Origin: Zea mays | Lineage: Eukaryota; Streptophyta; Magnoliopsida; Poales; Poaceae | Reading direction: 5' to 3' | DNA: 64,000 nucleotides | Assembly (NCBI RefSeq): GCF_902167145.1 | Contig: NC_050102.1 | Location: 8,618,850 to 8,682,849 of the forward strand | Notes under the pieces: model-generated | What the model was told of the DNA's origin: nothing | The model's input: only the letters and a program-made list of their open reading frames with translations | Database searches by the model: none | Part shown: in pieces, positions 54,928-64,000 of the stretch | How positions within the stretch are numbered: the stretch's first letter is position 1 | Layout of the letters: each line of letters begins with the position of its first letter | Position numbers and translations under genes: made by a program

Positions 54928-56203
54928 TGAAAGGGAATTAGGCTTACACCTAGTCCCTAATTAATTTTGGTGGTTGAATTGCCCAACACAAATATTTGGA
55001 CTAACTAGTTTGCTCTAGTGTATAAGTTATACAGGTGCCAAAGTTTCACACTTAGCCAATAAAAAGACCAAGTATTGGGTTCAAACAAAGGAGCAAGAGC
55101 CAACCGAAGGCACCTCTGGTCTGGCGCACCGGACTGTCCGGTGCACCAGAGGCTGAAGTCTTCGCTCTCGGGAAATTCCAGAGGCGACTCCACTATAATT
55201 CACCGGACTGTTCGGTGTACACCGGACATGTCCGGTGCTCCAAAGAAGAGCGGCCTCAGGAACTCGCCAGCCTCGGGAATTCACTTCGGCTACTCCGCTA
55301 AAAATCACCGGACTGTCCGGTGTACACCGGACTGTCCGGTGTAACAGCGGGGAAACGGCTATTTCAGCGCCAACGGCTACCTGCGACGCATTTAATGTGC
55401 GCCAGAAGCGCACAGTCGTCAGGCACGCGGGAGCAGGCGCACCGGACAATCTACAGTTCATGTCCGGTGCGCCACCGGACATCAAGGCGGGCCCAGAGAC
55501 AGAGCTCCAACGGTCGAATCCCAACGGCTTTGGTGACGTGGCTGTCGCACCGGACATGTCCGGTGTGCACCGGACTGTCCGGTGCGCCATCGAACAGACA
55601 GCCTCACCAAACGGCTAGTTTGGTAGTTGGGGCCATAAATACCCCCAACCACCCACCATTCATTGAATCCAAGTTTTCCAGCTTCCAACCACTACACAAG
55701 AGCTAGCATTCATTACAAAGCACACCAAAAAGAGATCAAATCCTCTCCCAACTCCACACAAAGCCCTAGTGACTAGAGAGAGTGATTTGTAGTGTTCATT
55801 TGAGCTCTTGCGCTTGGATCGCTTCTTTTTCTTTGGAATTCTTTCTTGTGATCAAACACTCACTTGTAATTAAGGCAAGAGACACCAATCGTGTGGTGGT
55901 CCTTGCGGGAAGTTTGATTCCCAAGTGATTTGAGAAGAGAAGCTCACTCGGTCCGAGGGACCGTTTGAGAGAGGGAAGGGTTGAAAGAGACCCGGCCTTT
56001 GTGGCCTCCTCAACGGGGAGTAGGTTTGCAAGAACCGAACCTCGGTAAAACAAATCCGTGTGTCACTCTCCTTATTATCTTGCGATTTATTTTGCGCCCT
56101 CTCTCGCGGACTCTATTATATTTCTAACGCTAACCCGGCTTGTAGTCGTGATTATTTTTGAATTTCAGTTTCGCCCTATTCACCCCCCTCTAGGCGACTT
56201 TCA
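54928..56203 (+). repeat. 3' LTR of the central Sirevirus (1276 bp)
   Basis: It starts TGAAAGGGAATTAGGC and ends CGACTTTCA, followed by GGATT. It differs from the 5' LTR mainly in palindrome copy number (about 55128-55586). The TATA core reads CCATAAATA (about 55633) instead of CTATAAATA. Confidence 0.92.
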
Positions 56204-56208
56204 GGATT

Positions 56209-57046
56209 ACAGAGGCATACAACTCTCGTAGAGGATCAATGCCAGAGAGGTCTACGAAATCTCTCATGAGCAGGTGGGACAGTATCAAAACTCAATTTTC
56301 TACCTTTGCTGGATACATGATGGTTGTGCTTCGACAAAACCCAAGTGGCATGACTGATGCAGATAAGGTACGTAAATGTTCGTAAATTTTCAGAAGAAGC
56401 TAACAGCCTTATGTAAGTAAATGTTCGACAAAACCAACTGATTTTCTTTTGCAGACTTCGCTTGCGGCTACTCGTTTTGCTGCTGTCGAAAAGAAGCCCT
56501 TCCATTTCTTACATTGCTGGTCCATATTGAAGGATCAACCTAAATGGATGGACCAGCACATGACCACTCCAAATCCTCCACCCAACCCAATTGGTACCCA
56601 ATCAAATACTATTGACTGTGATGCTGCTGAAGAATCAGCTCCATCAAGCTTTACTTCGAAAAGACCGCTTGGTCGTGATTCAGCCAAGGAAAAGGCAAAG
56701 AAGCAAAGATCAGAGAACACATCATCCACTGATTCGGAGTACCTAACACGGATGGGTGAGCTCTCTTTGGAACGGTTATCTGTCTACAAATCAGTAGCTT
56801 CAACTGAGGAGAAGAAGTTGGAGTTCATGAAAAAACAGGAGAGGCAGAAACTGATATTGGAGAGGAAGAAGCTAAATTTAGAGAAGATGAAGATGGAACG
56901 ACAAAAGGTGAAGGAGGACACGGAACAGGAGGTTCTCATATTGAGCATGGATTTGACAAAATGTAACCCCCTTCTTCGCCAGTACTACGAGGGAAAACAA
57001 CAGGAGATTCTGGCAAGGGTAACTGGAAGCTCGTCGTCAAGCAAGT
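56209..57046 (+). pseudogene. PIF/Harbinger ORF1, 3' part
   Basis: The frame broken at 29000 resumes here (TEAYNSRRGSMPERSTKSL, then SRWDSIKTQFSTFAGY). It completes the trihelix/Myb-like domain to 56368. A small intron (GTACGT at 56369, TTTTGCAG ending at 56454) is spliced in frame. The second exon (about 56455-57046) has the KPFHFLHCWSILKDQPKW motif, a Ser/Pro linker, an NLS-like KEKAKKQR and a strongly helical Lys/Glu C terminus. That C terminus is like the NAM-associated C-terminal domain found in PIF ORF1 proteins. Apart from the upstream TAG and the insertion it is intact. Confidence 0.83.
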
Positions 57047-57452
57047 GAATGTTCATTCTAGTGGTTGAGGAAGTACTGTTATTTGTTTTCGAGAACAATT
57101 TTATGTTTCTGCACTGGACAATTTTATGTTCTGTCATATTAGAACTCAGTCATGTTGCTTAATAATAGTAGACTTCTTATATCATTCGTGAATTATAGCA
57201 TTACACATTGGCCAGCTTCGGATAAGTAGAAACATTCATCTGTTTCTATTATTCATATTTTTGCATTACACATAGTACAAACATAAACTTCATCATACTT
57301 AACACATACTAGCTTCGGAATAACGGAACCGACGACATGACAAACTTCATACTTAACACATACTACCTTCGGATTAACAGAACTGACGACATAACACACT
57401 AGACATGACAATGACAAACATAGTTAACACATGGCAGACTTAAACTTCATAC

Positions 57453-58819
57453 TTAAGCAGCTCCAGATCCAAGCCGCGCCCAGTGGTGGTGGATTAGATC
57501 AACCTGCAACTGATTATATTTGACTGGATCATGTAGTTGGTCGTACCTGTTGTTGATGTACTCATTGCGCTCCGAAATGGAACCATGACTAGTATCCGCC
57601 AAAACTCCGATGTTGTCGAAGCTTGTGTTCAAAGACGAAGGTCCTTCATCTTCTACGATCATGTTGTGCAATATGATGCATGTTTTCATGATATCTCCAA
57701 TGTGTGTGGAGACCAACCATATGCAGGACCACGAACTATGGCCCATCGCTTCTGTAGTACTCCAAATGTTCGTTCAATGTCTTTTCTAGCAGACTCTTGA
57801 ACAGTGGCAAAATGTTGGGTCCTCACATCATACGGATGACGGACTGTCTTGACAAACGCTGGCCAGTCCGGATAAATACCATCTGCTAGGTAATATCCCA
57901 TGTTGTAGGTGTGTCCATTGACGGAGAAACTCACTGGTGGACTATCACCATTAAGATGTGAATCGAACAAGTTTGAACGCTGAAGAACATTGATGTCGTT
58001 ACAGCTACCGAGCATGCCGAAGTATGCATGCCAAATCCATAAGTCATATGAGGCAACAGCTTCGAGGATCATTGTAGGGTGTTTACCGCGACCGGTAAAC
58101 ATCCCCTTCCATGCAGTTGGGCAGTTACGCCACTCCCAATGCATGCAATCGACACTACCAAGCATACCAGGGAAGCCGCGTGATTCTCCAACTTGGAGAA
58201 GCCTAGCGATATCAGCAGGAGTAGGTTTCCTAAGATAGTACCCCCCCCAAAAGCAGTTTGTATGGCAGTGCAAAAGTGCTTCAAAGCCTCATGTGCTGTA
58301 GATTCTCCAATTCGTACGTACTCGTCAACGGCATCCGCAGGAACACCGTATGCAAGGATACGTACGACAGCAACAACTTTCTGAAAGGCAGATAGGCCTA
58401 GCTCACCGGCACAGTTTGGACGTTGAACGAAGTACGGATCCACTTGTTGCACAGCAAGAACGAGACGCTCGAACACATGGCGACGCATGCGAAACCTATA
58501 TTGCAAACTTTTTTGAGTACAATTGTCAAGTACGTACTATGGACGTTAATAGATGTGCGTATGAATAAACATACCTCCTCCGAAATTGTGCATCCGTGTA
58601 AACCGGTTGGGCGCAAAAGTAGTCGGCTCGGATTCTTGCATCACCACTGATATGGTCACGATGGATTCGAACACGATCGGGAATGGAACCAGCGTACCGA
58701 CGCTCATTAAGTGCACGACGCCTACAATGTTGGTACGTCGCAACCTCGAGCTCATGGTCTTCATCTTCCATGTCTTGTGCCATCCTAAGAAAAATATTGG
58801 AATCTACGAACCGGTCCAT
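57453..58819 (-). pseudogene. PIF/Harbinger DDE transposase, two frameshifts
   Basis: Exon 1 runs 58819-58575 and a 79-bp intron spans 58574-58496. Exon 2 runs 58495-57453. Exon 1 starts MDRFVDSNIFL. Exon 2 holds a helix-turn-helix-like part (LSAFQKVVAVVRILAYG, DEYVRIGESTAHEALKHF). The DDE domain follows: SVDCMHWEWRNCP, GSCNDINVLQRSN and ESARKDIERTFGVLQKRW hold the three acidic residues. Frame is lost at an 8-G run (58242-58249) and again near 57705-57730. The last part ends HHHWARLGSGAA. It lies convergent to ORF1 inside the same element. It should cut and paste the element at TTA sites but is broken here. Confidence 0.88.
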
Positions 58820-59366
58820 TGTTGTGGATGAGTGTATGCGAAGTGTGAGTGAATTGTTGAAGTAGTGATTATTTATAGAAGGGATAGGCTTCGGAGAGAA
58901 GCCATGCTCTTGTCGTGCAGCCGAAGCTAGACAATGGCTTGTTGAAGAAGTGTCGTGGCTTACGGTGGAAGCATGTGAATTCGTAAACATTTTTTCGTAC
59001 GATTCAAATATTGTGTCACGTTTTTTGCACAATAATTACACACAACATAAAATGCAATGTTATTTATTTTGTACATTTCGAAATTATTAATGAACCATAG
59101 TTTTTAGATTATTATTTGTAATATTATTGATTACAAAATTTTTAGCATCCTTTGAGTACCATTAAATGGGTACAAAACAAAGAAAACAGAAAAAGAAAAG
59201 GAAAAACGAATTCTGTTAACACTGTAGCTTTAGGGGATCAAATTTAGGGGACGTTGCTGGAGACACAGAAGATATAGAGGACAGAATCTTTTAGAGTGTC
59301 CTGTAAAGTACAGGGAATATTCCTTTAGGGGACGGAATTTAGGGGACGCTGCTGGAGACAGTCTTA

Positions 59367-61420
59367 GCTAGTCTCTTTGAGATGCTCTAAACCATATAAA
59401 TTCTACTTTTTGGCAGGAGAATGCTAAGGTGTATTTTGGTCCTCTTATGATTTATTTAATATATTTTAAATACTTTTAGGCTCTATAACCAAATAGGGTA
59501 GAGACTAAATTTTAGTCTTCTAAGAGCATCTCCAACTGTTACTTAAACAAGTTCCTAAATCTTAGTTTAATAAGTTACTAGAAAAAACTTATCACCAGTG
59601 GTGTTGTAATTGTTGTTGATAATTTTATGAAGTTGCTACATTTCCCTTTCAAATTCTGGTCAGATCACAGATGTTACTTTGTATTATTTTGTTTCACTGA
59701 GTGCATTTATAGATGAACAATCTATGGATTTTTTGTTGCATGTGCTACTCTTATACTCCCTCTTCCCATGAAACAAGGCGTCTAAAGGCTTTGCACGAAA
59801 ATTAACGTAGCTTTGTTTTTTCCGCTGGTTGCCCCTGGCTGCAAGCGTGGAGGAGAAATTTGTGGGCATGAGAGAATCGTGGGCAGATAATTATGGATAT
59901 GCACATGCAGGAAACTGCATGGATGGAAATATATTAGCGTCATGCATGCAAGGAATAGATTATGTTGCCGGCTGAAGGAATTTTGGGCGTGTTTATTCGC
60001 TTCCTGACTCAGTATACGGTGGCGGGCAAAGGAGTATACTGTTTTCAGTTTAGTTTTATGTGTATCCGTGGATTTTTAACTGTTCCTAGTTGTTACACAA
60101 TTGAGATATAGTAGTCATGAAGTTGAATCCCATGAATAGTCTGTTCATTCTCAGATGAGGGGTGACCTGATGCTTTAGCAGATAAGGGGCGTCCTAAAAA
60201 TGTCCTGTTTGTTCTTATGAAAATGTCCTCTACTATTCACTGATAATTCAGACTCAAAAGCATGATATCTTCTGCTTGTAATATGTGCAAATAGAACAGA
60301 TCATAATTCAACTACTGTAAAAAAAATTAAAGACGATTTGGTTGTTAATAAAAATCAGAAACACATGTGGACTAATACTTGACAAGGAGCCAACAACCAA
60401 CTAGTACCCGATATTTAAGGACTAGTAGTACCTGATGAAGGAGCAATTGAGTGAATGACCAAAGAGGAATCAAACAAACTAACCATGATTTCATCTATTG
60501 GCTGATCTATCAAGTCAAATAGGCCTATTAAAAAAGGCCCTTCAAAATAAACTAAGTTGGTATACTTCTAAAAAATTAGCAATTAAAAATAAAGAATTAA
60601 TGGACAACACATATTTTTAACTCCCTATGATCATTTAGCAACTCTTACATTTGATTTTAGAGAGTTTCTTTTTATAAAACTGCTGAAGATGCTCTAACAA
60701 AACTTTAGTCACTAAACCAAAGTCACTAAACGGCCCCCTAAACTTAATCTAGCTTAGGTGTGGGGACACGGTAGGAGTAAGATAATCAGATGCAGCTCGG
60801 TATTTTTTCTGGTTTGAAGCAACACTATGGTTTTTAATGATACCATGATATTGGAAGATAAAATTTGTTTAGTAATTACTGATAAAACACAGTTTTAAAT
60901 ACCGATCTACACTAGTTTTAAGGGCTAATCTGACAAACTCAATTTTAAGGGATTTTCATTTTTTTTAAAAAAAAGTTCATTTAAACCTTAGAAAAATGAG
61001 AATTCCTTGTAAAATTAAAGTTATCAAACTAGACCTAAAGTTTTTTTCTTATTAAACCGTTGCAGCCACGTCACCCAAAAAAATCAAAACCACGTGTCCT
61101 TTGGACTGCAGTTTTCTCCAGAAGCGTCTCTCGTTTCTCTAGTTCTACCCCATGCCATCCACACCGTTCGTCACCTCCCATTGCAACCTGCCTCCTGGCG
61201 ACGACGGCGCCCACGCTGCTGTCGCCCGTGGTTGATGTCGCCTTCACATAGCCGGACAGCACAACGAAGGCACAACACCCATCTAAGCAGCAACCTCAGG
61301 GCAGCAACGACGCCAGCTTCAACATGTCAACATAGTTATCATCCTCACCGCACTATTCTGGATGCACCATCATCACGGGATGCAATACAGCAAGGCAAAA
61401 CCAATCATTTAGTCCACAGC
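59367..61420. other. Intergenic sequence between PIF element and eL15 gene
   Basis: This is AT-rich, low-coding DNA. Words like TTTAGTCACTAAACCAAA (about 60700-60735) and GAGCATCTCCAACTG (about 59524) look like worn MITE ends, but no pair of termini with duplication can be set. A GC-rich patch at 61130-61400 shows no domain on either strand. Confidence 0.5.
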
Positions 61421-61634
61421 AGCAGGCAGCATTTGATCACTAACCATTCGTTGTCTGATAATACAGCGGAATTGCAAATAGTTCATGACATATGCTCCAT
61501 AATTGACTTCTAACATTAAAAGTGCCAAGAACACAAATAGCAAAACTTTGAAAATGCAACCAGAGACAGGCACCCTTGTTGTCTTGATTGGGAATGGTCG
61601 GACAGTGGCAGTATCCAAGCACCCGACGAGCTGC

Positions 61635-63532
<1,898 letters not shown>

Positions 63533-63740
63533 GGCGGCTGCGGCAGCAAGCGGCGGTGGCAGCGGCGGCGGCGAGTGGGGTGGAGTGCGCGGAGAAGGAC
63601 AGGTTTTCGGTTGGAGGGGCACTTATATCCGAACGATGGGAGTCTCGTGGCCGTCGGATGGGCTAGGGTTTGGAGCAGGCGAGGTGGATGTTGCAAAAGT
63701 GGGCCGAGCGAGCTGGGCTTCCTCGCATAAGCAGATGGGC
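63533..63740 (-). promoter_or_regulatory. eL15 promoter and 5' UTR with telo-box and site II motifs
   Basis: On the minus strand a TATA-like GGATATAAGTGCC lies at about 63617-63629. AAACCCTAG (telo-box) is at 63663-63671. TGGGCY-type site II words occur at about 63701-63718 on the plus strand (GTGGGCC, CTGGGCTT) with another at 63735. This combination is characteristic of plant ribosomal-protein gene promoters and links expression to cell growth. Confidence 0.65.
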
Positions 63741-64000
63741 TTCAGATAAAAACAGGCTTGATCATTTTCCATTTTCAGATGAAGATTCGGATATGCATGA
63801 AAACATGGATGTAAACATTGGAAGGTAGCTAGGACTAGGAAAACGACTCTAGTTTGGAATTCAAAACGACACTGCAATCCATATATTTGGAGCTGCAGAA
63901 ACATTTCACACTAGACATTAATCCACAAATAAACATGTTTAACCTTAAAAGCGAGCGCAGAAATGTATGACTCACTTCGGCTTGAATTCTGATTCGACTC
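63741..64000. other. Upstream flank, nothing recognised
   Basis: AT-rich sequence beyond the eL15 promoter. I see no gene, repeat or transposon end before the window stops. Confidence 0.5.

Larger units (their letters stand above)
29001..56203 (+). mobile_element. Sirevirus copia retrotransposon with two nested insertions
   Basis: LTRs lie at 29001-30265 and 54928-56203. The target duplication is GGATT (28996-29000 and 56204-56208). Without the nested elements (31373-39505, 40763-50482) it is about 9.3 kb, a normal Sirevirus size. It has PBS, gag in three pieces, pol (50904-54119), several polypurine tracts and palindrome-rich LTRs. Lesions are a gag frameshift, a TAG at the protease site and the two insertions. 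Pol itself is intact. Confidence 0.93.
26998..59363. mobile_element. PIF/Harbinger DNA transposon, expanded by nested retrotransposons
   Basis: The left terminus GGTTGTGTCCAGCA (26998-27011) matches the complement of the right terminus TGCTGGAGACAGTC (59350-59363) at 11 of 14 positions. TTA flanks both sides (26995-26997, 59364-59366). Each end also repeats a subterminal CCAGCAACGT-type motif (about 27069; 59243 and 59340). Two coding units converge inside: ORF1 with a trihelix/Myb-like domain on the plus strand and a DDE transposase on the minus strand. Both 3-bp TTA duplications and this gene pair define PIF/Harbinger. Without the Sirevirus at 29001-56203 the element is about 5.2 kb, normal for an autonomous copy. 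The coding lesions make it non-functional. Confidence 0.9.

Noticed and set aside
61130..61400. GC-rich plus-strand frames upstream of the eL15 3' end
   Set aside because: They are short, have no conserved motifs, and no splice or start context supports them.

Overview
This is nuclear DNA from a grass, most likely maize or a close relative. Three ordinary plant genes with introns sit in unique-sequence islands. They are separated by blocks of nested transposons typical of the maize genome: Sirevirus-type copia elements, Tat-lineage gypsy elements, a PIF/Harbinger DNA transposon and small MITEs. Nothing in the window looks bacterial or organellar.

Left block, 1-19140. A minus-strand copia element, of which only a probable LTR (about 18795-19140) and the first 18 gag codons (4242-4295) remain, was hit twice. 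A minus-strand Sirevirus occupies 1-4241 and runs off the left edge. A Tat-type gypsy element occupies 4317-18771, with target duplication TGTCT. Each of these retrotransposons was then hit inside gag by a small GC-rich element packed with GGCCGTGCC-like words (1-570 and 7166-7904).

First gene island, 19141-26997. A plus-strand gene (19923-21488, six exons) encodes the chloroplast thylakoid PDZ/TPR protein MET1. Convergent to it is a minus-strand gene (22233-26322, three exons) for a GalT-like nucleotidyltransferase, probably ADP-glucose phosphorylase. Its introns hold a retroposon flanked by an 18-bp target duplication and a 92-bp tandem duplication.

Central block, 26998-59363. This is one PIF/Harbinger element with 14-bp terminal inverted repeats and TTA duplications. 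It is about 5.2 kb of its own sequence, blown up to 32 kb by an insertion in its ORF1. The inserted element is a Sirevirus (29001-56203, duplication GGATT). That Sirevirus was in turn hit twice within gag: by a gag-only Sirevirus relative on the minus strand (31373-39505, duplication GGAGT), and by a young Tat gypsy element on the minus strand (40763-50482, LTRs apparently identical). The Tat element has an intact pol with no recognisable gag. It also carries, antisense to pol, a three-exon gene with its own TATA box.

Second gene island, 59364-64000. It holds a minus-strand gene for cytosolic ribosomal protein eL15 (61635-63532, four exons). A Stowaway-like and a Tourist-like MITE sit side by side in its long intron, and its promoter has a telo-box and TGGGCY motifs.

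The most unusual features are the antisense, intron-bearing gene in the Tat element and that element's missing gag. Others are the gag-only Sirevirus with many primer-site-like motifs, the indel-prone CACCGGAC-type palindromes in every Sirevirus LTR, and the dense CCGAAG/CTTCGG words of the Tat element.
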